Source: an uncultured Roseateles sp. (GTDB lineage Bacteria > Pseudomonadota > Gammaproteobacteria > Burkholderiales > Burkholderiaceae). From it: a DNA stretch of 5,295 bases. A model generated the notes under the pieces. That model was not told where the DNA came from, made no database searches, and saw only the letters and a list, made by a program, of their open reading frames with translations. The stretch is taken from the NCBI GenBank assembly GCA_946480605.1, contig CAMLKW010000272.1, forward strand, positions 1-5,295, given 5' to 3'. Both the position numbers and the translations under genes were made by a program. This document shows, piece by piece, positions 1-5,295 of the stretch (positions are counted from its first letter, which is position 1; each line of letters begins with the position of its first letter).

Positions 1-1498
1 CGCCGCCGGTGCCGACGGTGTCGGGCAGCAGCAGGCGGTTCAGCCAGCTGTGGATGACGCCGTCACCCGGGCGCAGGGCCACGCCGCCGCGGTTGCTGAT
101 GAAGGCCGGCAGTTCGCGGTGGGTCTTCACGTCCACGGGCTTGGGGTAGGCGGCCGTATGGCAGAAGGACTGCATGACCATGTCGGCCGAGAAACCCAGG
201 CAGGCCAGGTCCTTCAGCTCGTCGCGGGTCATGGGGCCGGTGGTGTCCTGCGAGCCGACCGTGGTCATCTTGGGTTCGCAGTAGGTGCCCGGGCGCACGC
301 CTTGACCTTCGGGCAGGCCGACCGCGCGGCCAACCATTTTCTGGGCCAGCGTGAAGCCGGCCTTGGATTCGGCGGGGGCTTGGGGCAGGCGGAACTGCGT
401 GGAGGCGGGCAGGCCCAGGAACTCGCGCGCCTTGGCGGTCAGCGAGCGGCCGATGATGAGGTTGATGCGGCCGCCGGCGCGCACTTCGTCGAACAGCACG
501 TCGCTCTTGAGCTTGAACTCGGCCACGGTCTCGCCGTTCTTCACCAGCTTGCCGTCATAGGGCAACACGTCGATGACGTCGCCCATCTCCAGCTTGGACA
601 CGTCGACCTCGATCGGCAGCGAGCCCGAGTCTTCCTGCGTGTTGAAGAAGATCGGCGCGATCTTGCCGCCCAGCGTCACGCCGCCGAAGCGCTTGTTCGG
701 GACAAACGGGATGTCCTGGCCCGTGGCCCAGATGACGCTGTTGGTGGCGGACTTGCGCGAGGAGCCCGTGCCGACGACGTCGCCGACGTAGGCCACGAGG
801 TGGCCCTTCTTCTTCAGGTCCTCGATGAACTGCATCGGGCCGCGCTTGCCGTCTTCCTCGGGCTTGAAGGCCGCGTCGGGGCGCGTGTTCTTCAGCATCG
901 CCAGGTAGTGCAGCGGGATGTCGGGGCGGCTCCAGGCGTCGGGCGCGGGCGACAGGTCGTCGGTGTTGGTCTCGCCGGGCACCTTGAAGACGGTGACGGT
1001 GATCTTCTTCTCGACCTCGGGGCGCGACGTGAACCACTCGGCGTCGGCCCACGACTGCATGACTTCCTTGGCCTTGGCGTTGCCCGCCTTGGCCTTGGCG
1101 GCGACGTCGTTGAAGTAGTCGAACATCAGCAGGGTCTTCTTCAGACCGTCGGCGGCGACGCCGGCGACTTCGGCGTCGTCCAGCAGCTCGATCAGCGGAT
1201 GCACGTTGTAGCCGCCCACCATGGTGCCCAGCAGCTCGGTGGCCTTGGCCTTGGAGATCAGGCCCACCTTGATGTCGCCGTGCGCGACGGCGGCCAGGAA
1301 CGAGGCCTTGACCTTGGCGGCGTCGTCCACGCCCGGGGGGACGCGGTGCGTCAGCAGGTCCAGCAGGAAGGCGTCCTCGCCGGCGGGCGGGTTCTTGATC
1401 AGCTCGATCAGTTCGGCGACCTGCTTGGCATCCAGCGCGAGCGGCGGGATGCCGAGGGCGGCGCGCTCGGCGGTGTGTTGGCGGTAGGCAGTCAGCAT
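1..1498 (-). CDS. acnB: Aconitate hydratase B (AcnB), N-terminal 499 residues, cut by the window edge
   Basis: AcnB interconverts citrate and isocitrate through cis-aconitate in the TCA cycle, in the cytoplasm, using a [4Fe-4S] cluster; in many proteobacteria it also dehydrates/hydrates 2-methylcitrate-pathway intermediates. The reading frame is continuous from ATG (1496-1498) to the left edge with no frameshift. Residues about 1-155 form the HEAT-like domain typical of AcnB (NPPAGEDAFLLDLL, HRVPPGVD, GGYNVHPLIELL). About 165-375 is the swivel domain, with DDLSPAPDAWSRPD (R191, a substrate-contact position in E. coli AcnB) and GTGSSRKSATNS (SSR at 246-248). The catalytic domain then begins, with QDTTGPMT (417-424), SFCHTAAYPKPVDV and the start of GTGGDSHTR. 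The cluster cysteines lie near residues 710-772 and are outside the window. The family length is about 860 residues. An SD GGAG (1506-1509) sits 7 bases before the start. The gene follows vapC by 37 bases, and no convincing promoter is visible in that gap. Identification is firm. Confidence 0.97.
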   Translation of the reverse strand, partial: MLTAYRQHTAERAALGIPPLALDAKQVAELIELIKNPPAGEDAFLLDLLTHRVPPGVDDAAKVKASFLAAVAHGDIKVGLISKAKATELLGTMVGGYNVHPLIELLDDAEVAGVAADGLKKTLLMFDYFNDVAAKAKAGNAKAKEVMQSWADAEWFTSRPEVEKKITVTVFKVPGETNTDDLSPAPDAWSRPDIPLHYLAMLKNTRPDAAFKPEEDGKRGPMQFIEDLKKKGHLVAYVGDVVGTGSSRKSATNSVIWATGQDIPFVPNKRFGGVTLGGKIAPIFFNTQEDSGSLPIEVDVSKLEMGDVIDVLPYDGKLVKNGETVAEFKLKSDVLFDEVRAGGRINLIIGRSLTAKAREFLGLPASTQFRLPQAPAESKAGFTLAQKMVGRAVGLPEGQGVRPGTYCEPKMTTVGSQDTTGPMTRDELKDLACLGFSADMVMQSFCHTAAYPKPVDVKTHRELPAFISNRGGVALRPGDGVIHSWLNRLLLPDTVGTGG

Positions 1499-1535
1499 GG
1501 TGTTTCTCCGTTAAATCGGCAGGTCGGGCAGCAGG

Positions 1536-1943
1536 TCAGGCCGAGGTCGGGACGACGATCCTCAGCCCTTTGAAATAGTCTCTGTAGAAGCCGGCATCGC
1601 GCGTGATGAGGCCGTCGCACTGCATCATGGCGTGGGAGCCGATCAGGAAGTCGGCCACGGTGCGGGTGCGGCTGCCGCCGCGCTGGCGGTAGCGCCGTTG
1701 CATCTCGCCGGCGCGCAGTGCCGACTTGGCCTCCATCGCATCGAATCGGATGCCCAGGTCTTCGAGGAACTGGAGCACGTCGGTGCCATTCTTGAAGGCG
1801 GTGCAGACCTCGGCCAGCGCCACCTCGCACAGCACGACCGGGCCGATGTGCAGCGCCTGTCGCACGGCCTCGGCGGCGCTGCCGCTGGCGTCGTCATCGC
1901 CGGCGATCAGGTCGATCAGCACGGAAGAGTCGGTGGCGATCAA
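1536..1943 (-). CDS. vapC: VapC-type PIN-domain ribonuclease toxin
   Basis: This is a 135-residue PIN-domain protein. Such VapC toxins are Mg2+-dependent endoribonucleases that cut tRNA or rRNA until bound by their VapB partner. The acidic metal-binding residues are all present: D5 in DSSVLID at the N-terminus, E45 in the VALAEV strand-helix, D98 in TVADFLIGSHA and D116 in LITRDAGFYRDYF. The protein ends in the usual GLRIVVPT strand, so it looks intact and catalytically competent. The start is TTG (1941-1943), chosen because it puts the first conserved Asp at residue 5 and because TTGA overlaps the vapB stop by 4 bases. The SD GGGAG (1954-1958) is 10 bases upstream, inside the vapB coding region and within a predicted hairpin, so translation is probably coupled to vapB. 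The RNA target cannot be told from sequence. FitB-like or general PIN toxin are alternative names for the same class. Confidence 0.93.
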   Translation of the reverse strand: MIATDSSVLIDLIAGDDDASGSAAEAVRQALHIGPVVLCEVALAEVCTAFKNGTDVLQFLEDLGIRFDAMEAKSALRAGEMQRRYRQRGGSRTRTVADFLIGSHAMMQCDGLITRDAGFYRDYFKGLRIVVPTSA

Positions 1944-2227
1944 GGCGCGGGCTCTCCCGCCGGCTTGTCAGCTTCGGGCTCGGGCGGCAGGTAGGGGTCG
2001 CCGGGCGCATGGCCGCGGATGGCCCGCATGGCCTCGTCGGTGCTGGCGAAGCCGTCCAGCTTGAAGCGGCCGCGCAGGCGCGAGATGGCGTCATCGACGT
2101 TCTTGCGCAGGATGATGCGGCCGCCGTCCAGCTCGACCTTGAGCGTCGTGCCCTTGGTCAGGCCGAGGGCGTCTCGGACGGCTTTGGGCAGCGTGATCTG
2201 CCCGCGTTCGGCAACGGTGGCTTCCAT
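1940..2227 (-). CDS. vapB: VapB-type antitoxin with AbrB/SpoVT DNA-binding domain
   Basis: This 95-residue protein has an N-terminal AbrB/SpoVT swapped-hairpin DNA-binding domain: residues 1-42, with VAERGQITLPKAVRDALGL and then a GTTLKVELDGGRIILRK strand pair. Its C-terminal part (about 43-77) holds RLRGRFKLDGF and STDEAMRAIRG, a segment typical of antitoxins that wrap and inhibit a PIN toxin. The last ~18 residues (after GDPYLPPEPE) form a Pro/Glu/Ala-rich, probably disordered tail, which makes the protein somewhat longer than common VapB proteins of 70-85 residues. It should neutralise the VapC encoded immediately downstream and, as a VapBC complex, repress its own promoter. The ATG (2225-2227) is preceded by a strong SD GGAGG (2232-2236) at 4 bases. 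That SD can pair with an upstream CCUCC in the leader. The TGA stop overlaps the vapC TTG start. Identification is firm at family level. Confidence 0.92.
   Translation of the reverse strand: MEATVAERGQITLPKAVRDALGLTKGTTLKVELDGGRIILRKNVDDAISRLRGRFKLDGFASTDEAMRAIRGHAPGDPYLPPEPEADKPAGEPAP
1947..1960 (-). promoter_or_regulatory. Hairpin enclosing the vapC ribosome-binding site
   Basis: The transcript contains GCGGG-AGAG-CCCGC, a perfect 5-bp G/C stem with a 4-base loop. The vapC SD GGGAG (1954-1958) spans the stem and loop. The structure lies at the 3' end of vapB, so ribosomes finishing vapB (stop at 1940-1942) would melt it and free the site. Together with the TTG start this suggests that vapC is translated mainly by coupling to vapB, a way to keep antitoxin in excess. 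The pairing is read directly from the sequence; the regulatory role is inferred. Confidence 0.5.
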
Positions 2228-2231
2228 GGCG

Positions 2232-2257
2232 CCTCCAGCGGCTGAGCGCCACGGAGG
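2232..2257 (-). promoter_or_regulatory. Possible vapB SD-sequestering leader hairpin
   Basis: In the vapB leader, CCUCC (2253-2257) is complementary to the SD GGAGG (2232-2236), extended by one G-U pair. A short GGC/GCC stem lies inside the loop. An alternative 5-bp stem, GGCGC (2246-2250) with GCGCC (2228-2232), also surrounds the SD. Either would restrict ribosome access to vapB. In a G+C-rich genome such pairings arise by chance, so this is tentative. Confidence 0.35.
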
Positions 2258-2265
2258 TAGCGACT

Positions 2266-2306
2266 CAGGTATGCATCAGAAAGTATGTATTCATTCTACA
2301 TACCTG
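2266..2306. promoter_or_regulatory. Inverted-repeat operator, probable VapBC autoregulatory site
   Basis: Two perfect inverted repeats share one arm. The inner is GTATGTA (2283-2289), 7 bases, TACATAC (2297-2303). The outer is CAGGTATG (2266-2273) with CATACCTG (2299-2306). The GTATG half-site therefore occurs twice in one orientation (2269, 2283) and once inverted (2299-2303). The repeats cover the candidate -10 box (2293-2298) and the predicted start site, a position suited to repression. VapB and VapBC complexes are known to bind palindromes in their own promoters through the AbrB-type domain; assignment of this site to this VapB is inferred from location. Confidence 0.62.
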
Positions 2307-2321
2307 GCCGGGGCGGTTCAA
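2293..2321 (-). promoter_or_regulatory. Candidate sigma-70 promoter of vapBC
   Basis: On the minus strand there is a -35 TTGAAC (2316-2321; 4 of 6 consensus) and a -10 TAGAAT (2293-2298; 5 of 6), separated by exactly 17 bases. Transcription would start near 2286, about 60 bases before the vapB ATG. The surrounding 40 bases are distinctly A+T-rich against a G+C-rich background, as expected for a promoter. It sits just after the stop codon of the upstream secreted-protein gene, so vapBC need not depend on read-through from that gene. Confidence 0.6.
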
Positions 2322-2331
2322 GGCGAGCGAC

Positions 2332-2931
2332 TTACTTGCCGGTGGGCGTGATGCCCAGTCCGCTGCGGGCCGCGGCGGCGGCTTCGGCTTCGGGGTCGGC
2401 GATCCGGGCGGCCTTGGCGGCGGCTATCAGCTTTTCCTGCTCGGGGTGGATGCACTCATCCAGCAGGCGCTGGCCGATCTTGGTGTCCAGCAGCATGGAC
2501 TTGTTGGCGATCTGGATCATCAGCGTGCGTCCGGTCACGTCTTCCAGGCGCAGCGCGCCGGTGGACGACAGCACCGGCTTCATGGTGATGCGGTTCTTCT
2601 TCCAGACCACGTCGACGTAGCCGGCCGTCTTGGGGTGCTTGGCGATGTTGACGCTTTCCTTGAACTCGCAGCTGTAGTCACCCAGGTAGGCGCGCTCTGC
2701 CGCGGCCAACTGGTTCTCGTCGGCATCGGCAAGCACCGGCTCGGGGGGCGGTGCCGGGGTCTTCTTGGCAGCGACGGCCTTGGGCTTGGCGGCGGACTTG
2801 GCGACCGCAGGCTTGACCACGGTCGCGGGTTTGACGGGGGCGGGCTTGGCCGCCGGCGTCTGGGCCAGGGCGGGCAGGGCGGCGCAGAGGATGAGGGCTG
2901 CGGCGCTGCCGCGGAGCGAGGAATACAGCAT
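2332..2931 (-). CDS. Secreted protein of unknown function with Ala/Pro/Lys-rich linker
   Basis: I do not recognise a named family. The 199-residue product has a clear Sec signal peptide (MLYSSLRG, then the hydrophobic AAALILCAALPALA), with likely cleavage after ALA at residue 23. The context around C16 is LILC, which is not a good lipobox. Residues 24-66 form a low-complexity Ala/Pro/Lys linker with KPA-type repeats, typical of envelope-spanning or wall-interacting tethers. A compact domain follows (about 70-165), with YLGDYSCEFKESVNI, GYVDVVWKKNRITMKPVLS, GALRLEDV and LMIQIANKSMLLDTKIGQRL. It contains two cysteines, C88 and C160, that could form a disulphide in the periplasm. An Ala-rich helix and GLGITPTGK close the protein. 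The start at 2931 is chosen because it begins the signal peptide; 2967 and 2991 are alternatives, and none has a good SD. It lies between a CoA-ester lyase and the vapBC-acnB genes, all on the same strand. From memory, similar proteins sit beside acnB in other Burkholderiales. Confidence 0.8.
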   Translation of the reverse strand: MLYSSLRGSAAALILCAALPALAQTPAAKPAPVKPATVVKPAVAKSAAKPKAVAAKKTPAPPPEPVLADADENQLAAAERAYLGDYSCEFKESVNIAKHPKTAGYVDVVWKKNRITMKPVLSSTGALRLEDVTGRTLMIQIANKSMLLDTKIGQRLLDECIHPEQEKLIAAAKAARIADPEAEAAAAARSGLGITPTGK

Positions 2932-3045
2932 CGGGAGGTCGGGGCAGGAGGGGTGGGGGCGGCGCATGATGGCCGCAAAGCAGCTGCGCATCGGTGAGCA
3001 GATGTAGGGATTGTGGTGTGGAGCCCCGGGTGGCGGGCCCGTGCT

Positions 3046-4047
3046 TTACCCGATGTCTGCTGGGAAAAACGCGCGTCGCGCCTCGGCGGGCAGGTCTCGG
3101 CCGGTGCGCTGGGCGCATTCCAGCACGGTCCAGAAATAGCGGTAGCTGGCGCGGTCGTGCAATCGTTCACGGAAAGACGTGGGCGCCCAATGGGCGGCCT
3201 GCGCGGCCAGCAGCAATTCGGCGGCCTCGGCGATCTCGTCGGCGGCCGGCGCAAAGGCCTCGACGATGGGGCGGATCTGGTCGGGGTGGATGCTCCACAT
3301 GCGGGTGTAGCCGAACTCCCGGGCTGCGCGGCGGGCGGCGGCGGACAGCCGCTCGGCATCGCGGAACTCGGTGACCACGCAGTGCGAGGGTGTCTTGCCG
3401 TAGGCATGTGCTGCGGCGGCGATCTCCAGCTTGGCGCGTACCACCAGCGGATGCTCGAATTGGCCGGGCAGTTCCATCGCCGCTTTGGGGATGGCGCCGC
3501 CATGGGTGGACACGAAATCCATCAGGCCGAAGGACAGCGATTCGATGCGCGGGTGGGCGGCGATGCGGAACACGTCGCGCAGCGCGCCGTGCGTTTCGAT
3601 GAGCACCTGCAGCGGCAGCTTCGGCCGGCCATGGCGCTTGCAGGCGGCGTCGATGGCGGCGGCGGCTCGCTCCACGTCGTCGGCGCCATCGGGCTTGGGG
3701 ATCATCAGATAGGCCAGCCGGGCGCCGGCCTTGGCGATCAGCGTGTCCACGTCGGCCTCGAAGGCGTCATGGCCCCACGGATGGACACGGGCGCCCACGC
3801 GGCCGAAGCGGTTGGCGGTGCTGGTGGCCAGCTCCGCGATCAGCAGCGCGTGCTCGGCCTCGCCGCCGACCGGCGCGCCGTCCTCGGCGTCCAGCGTGAT
3901 GTCGAACACCGGGCCCAGCTCGGCCTGCAGGGCCAGGCTCTTGCGCATGCGGGCTTCGACGCCGCAGTAATGGTCGACGACCGGCAGGCCGGGGCGGGCA
4001 GGCTCGTGGCTGAACAGGGCCTCGCGCGGGTGCAGAAACATGGTCAT
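3046..4047 (-). CDS. HpcH/HpaI aldolase / citrate lyase (CitE-like) family CoA-ester lyase
   Basis: The 333-residue protein is a TIM-barrel member of the HpcH/HpaI (CitE) family, cytoplasmic enzymes that reversibly cleave or form C-C bonds of 3-hydroxyacyl-CoA thioesters (malyl-, methylmalyl- or citramalyl-CoA) with Mg2+. Visible landmarks are VEARMRKSL (R35, probable substrate arginine), the [11 protein letters not shown] strand (about 49-59, in place of the common LDLEDSV), RVHP (87-90), MIPKPDG (K118), VLIETHGAL (E151) and [13 protein letters not shown] (D177). E151 and D177 match the Mg2+-coordinating pair of CitE-type enzymes. WSIHPDQI near the C-terminal side is also typical. ATG at 4047 is preferred; ATG at 4041 is nearly as good, and 4140 would add an atypical 31-residue extension. 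No strong SD is seen. The true substrate cannot be fixed by sequence alone. Position on the acnB strand suggests a role in organic-acid metabolism. Confidence 0.88.
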   Translation of the reverse strand: MTMFLHPREALFSHEPARPGLPVVDHYCGVEARMRKSLALQAELGPVFDITLDAEDGAPVGGEAEHALLIAELATSTANRFGRVGARVHPWGHDAFEADVDTLIAKAGARLAYLMIPKPDGADDVERAAAAIDAACKRHGRPKLPLQVLIETHGALRDVFRIAAHPRIESLSFGLMDFVSTHGGAIPKAAMELPGQFEHPLVVRAKLEIAAAAHAYGKTPSHCVVTEFRDAERLSAAARRAAREFGYTRMWSIHPDQIRPIVEAFAPAADEIAEAAELLLAAQAAHWAPTSFRERLHDRASYRYFWTVLECAQRTGRDLPAEARRAFFPADIG

Positions 4048-4142
4048 GCCGCCACTGTAGCGAGGCAGGAGCGAGCAATCCGCACTGTCGTCCGGCGGGG
4101 GCGCGTGCCAGTATTGGCGCACAACAACATTTGGAGACATTC
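4048..4142. other. Divergent intergenic region between lyase and chemoreceptor genes
   Basis: These 95 bases must carry the starts of two divergent transcripts. I see the imperfect palindrome GTGCCA-GTAT-TGGCGC (4105-4120; GCCA/TGGC core perfect) and a CACTGT direct repeat (4053 and 4083). There is no sigma-70 promoter with good spacing, no sigma-28 motif for the chemoreceptor, and no sigma-54 site. The palindrome is a candidate regulator-binding site only. Confidence 0.35.
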
Positions 4143-5295
4143 ATGTTCCAGCTCGAATCCCTCAGCTGCGCACGCCGCCTGGCGTTGCAGACGCTGGGTG
4201 CCGTCGTCGGCGTGTTGCTTGTCGCGGGCTTTCTGCTGTATTCCGAGCGTCGGCTCGTCATGGATGAGCGCCAGGCGGCCGTGCGGCAGGCCGTGGAGAC
4301 GGCGCATGGCGTGGTGGCGCATTTCCATGCGCAGGTGGCACAGGGCAAGCTCTCCGACGCCGATGCGAAGGCGGCCGCGATGGCCGCGGTGAAGCCATTG
4401 CGCTACAGCGGCAACGAGTATTTCTGGATCAACGACATGGCACCGGCCATGGTCATGCACCCGATCCGACCCGAGCTGGACGGCAAGCCGCTGGCGGGCA
4501 ACAAGGACCCGACAGGCAAGGCCCTGTTCCTGGAGATGGTGGCGGTGGTCAAGGCCAGCGGCGCGGGCTTCGTGCCCTATATGTGGCCCAAGCCGGGCGC
4601 CGATGAGCCGGTGCTGAAGGTGTCCTATGTGAAAGGCTTCGATGCCTGGGGCTGGGTCATCGGTTCGGGTGTCTACGTGGACACGGTCAACGAAGCCGTC
4701 ATCCAGCGAGCCTGGAAGGCGGGGTTGGGCGTGTTGGCGCTGGTGGGCGTGTTGCTGGCGCTGGGCCTGGCGATCACGCGCAGCATCACGCGCCAGCTGG
4801 GTGGCGAGCCTGCGCAGGTCAACGCCATCACGCACCAACTGGCCCAGGGCGACCTCAGCATGGACATCGACCTGCAGACCGGCGACCGTGGCAGCGTCAT
4901 GCAGGGTGTGAAGGCCATGCGCGACAGCATGGCCAGCATCGTGCAGCAGGTGCGCGACGGGTCCGAGTCGGTGGCCAACGCCAGCTCCGAGATCGCATCC
5001 GGCAACCAGGACCTCAGCGCGCGCACCGAGAGCCAGGCCAGCGCGCTGCAGGAAACGGCGGCGTCCATGGACGAGCTGGGGGCCACGGTGCGCAACAACG
5101 TCGACAACGCGCAGCAGGCCAACCAGCTGGCGCAGGCGGCTTCCACGGTGGCCAGCGAGGGCGGGCAGGTGGTGCGCCAGGTGGTCGAGACGATGAAGGG
5201 CATCGACGACAGCTCGCGCCGCATCGGCGACATCATCTCGGTCATCGACGGCATCGCCTTCCAGACCAACATCCTGGCGCTGAATGCCGCCGTGG
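4143..5295 (+). CDS. Methyl-accepting chemotaxis protein with single-Cache sensor, first 384 residues
   Basis: This is a membrane chemoreceptor that signals to CheA/CheW to bias flagellar rotation. Visible domains in order are: a short cytoplasmic N-terminus; TM1 (about 13-33); a periplasmic single Cache domain of the sCache_2 type (about 35-188), with [36 protein letters not shown] and [22 protein letters not shown]2 (about 193-211); HAMP (about 212-265); and the start of the signalling domain, with a likely methylation segment at 295-312 ([14 protein letters not shown]303/E304). The visible part ends at the conserved [14 protein letters not shown] just before the hairpin tip. No frameshift is seen. 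The rest, about 130-180 residues, lies beyond the window. ATG at 4143 has an SD GGAG (4133-4136) 6 bases upstream. Known sCache_2 receptors include sensors of small carboxylates such as acetate, pyruvate and lactate, so a similar ligand is plausible but unproven. It is divergent from the lyase gene. Confidence 0.95.
   Translation, partial: MFQLESLSCARRLALQTLGAVVGVLLVAGFLLYSERRLVMDERQAAVRQAVETAHGVVAHFHAQVAQGKLSDADAKAAAMAAVKPLRYSGNEYFWINDMAPAMVMHPIRPELDGKPLAGNKDPTGKALFLEMVAVVKASGAGFVPYMWPKPGADEPVLKVSYVKGFDAWGWVIGSGVYVDTVNEAVIQRAWKAGLGVLALVGVLLALGLAITRSITRQLGGEPAQVNAITHQLAQGDLSMDIDLQTGDRGSVMQGVKAMRDSMASIVQQVRDGSESVANASSEIASGNQDLSARTESQASALQETAASMDELGATVRNNVDNAQQANQLAQAASTVASEGGQVVRQVVETMKGIDDSSRRIGDIISVIDGIAFQTNILALNAAV

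Noticed and set aside
50..1573. Long plus-strand open frame of 507 codons
   Set aside because: It is exactly antisense to acnB. The translation is Gly/Ala/Val/His/Gln-rich with no recognisable motif, as expected for the complement of a G+C-rich gene, while the minus strand gives unmistakable AcnB.
3010..3045. G+C-rich CCCG/CGGG pairing after the lyase stop as an intrinsic terminator
   Set aside because: The stem is only about 4 bp and no U-run follows, so there is no support for a rho-independent terminator.
2580..3503. Minus-strand open frame of 307 codons overlapping the lyase and the secreted protein
   Set aside because: It is out of frame with both recognised genes and is dominated by Pro, Ser and Arg, a signature of reading a G+C-rich gene in the wrong frame.
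4053..4088. CACTGT direct repeat 30 bases apart before the lyase start
   Set aside because: Six bases only, with no further similarity around them; expected by chance.
4048..4140. 31-residue N-terminal extension of the lyase starting at 4140
   Set aside because: The added residues do not resemble the family. Homologous-looking sequence begins at [12 protein letters not shown], and the extension would run through the whole divergent promoter region.
3013..4392. Plus-strand open frame of 459 codons across the lyase gene and into the chemoreceptor
   Set aside because: It is antisense to the CitE-like lyase and then out of frame with the chemoreceptor. Composition is typical of a shadow frame and there is no SD.
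4044..4838. Minus-strand open frame of 264 codons under the chemoreceptor
   Set aside because: It is antisense to a clear chemoreceptor and has a His/Arg/Gln-rich shadow composition with no domain.

Overview
The window is a GC-rich (roughly two thirds G+C) bacterial chromosomal segment. The protein sequences and the gene set point to a betaproteobacterium of the order Burkholderiales, in the Comamonadaceae / Roseateles / Leptothrix neighbourhood. This placement is an inference from AcnB, the citrate-lyase-like protein and the chemoreceptor; no rRNA gene is present.

Layout, right to left on the minus strand: a HpcH/HpaI (CitE-like) CoA-ester lyase (3046-4047), a secreted protein of unknown function (2332-2931), a VapB antitoxin with a VapC PIN-domain toxin (1940-2227 and 1536-1943), and the first 499 codons of aconitate hydratase B (1-1498, running off the left edge). 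On the plus strand, divergent from the lyase, a methyl-accepting chemotaxis protein starts at 4143 and runs off the right edge. There are no gene-free stretches over 300 bases; the gaps are 37, 104, 114 and 95 bases. I see no RNA genes, insertion sequences, CRISPR arrays or clear intrinsic terminators.

The lyase, the secreted protein and acnB look like a central-carbon (TCA-cycle) neighbourhood. A vapBC module lies within it, directly upstream of acnB and on the same strand. VapBC has a well-formed candidate sigma-70 promoter overlapped by inverted repeats (probable autoregulatory operator). The vapB and vapC ribosome-binding sites can both be drawn into RNA hairpins, and vapC starts with TTG inside a 4-base overlap with vapB, which suggests strict translational coupling. 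Only 37 bases separate vapC from acnB and no acnB promoter is evident in them, so the toxin-antitoxin promoter may also feed acnB. The chemoreceptor has a single-Cache periplasmic domain of a type that in known relatives senses small carboxylates, so its position beside carboxylate-metabolising genes may be meaningful.

Nothing here is clearly a wholly new system. The most interesting points are the vapBC-acnB arrangement with its layered regulatory signals, and the uncharacterised secreted protein.
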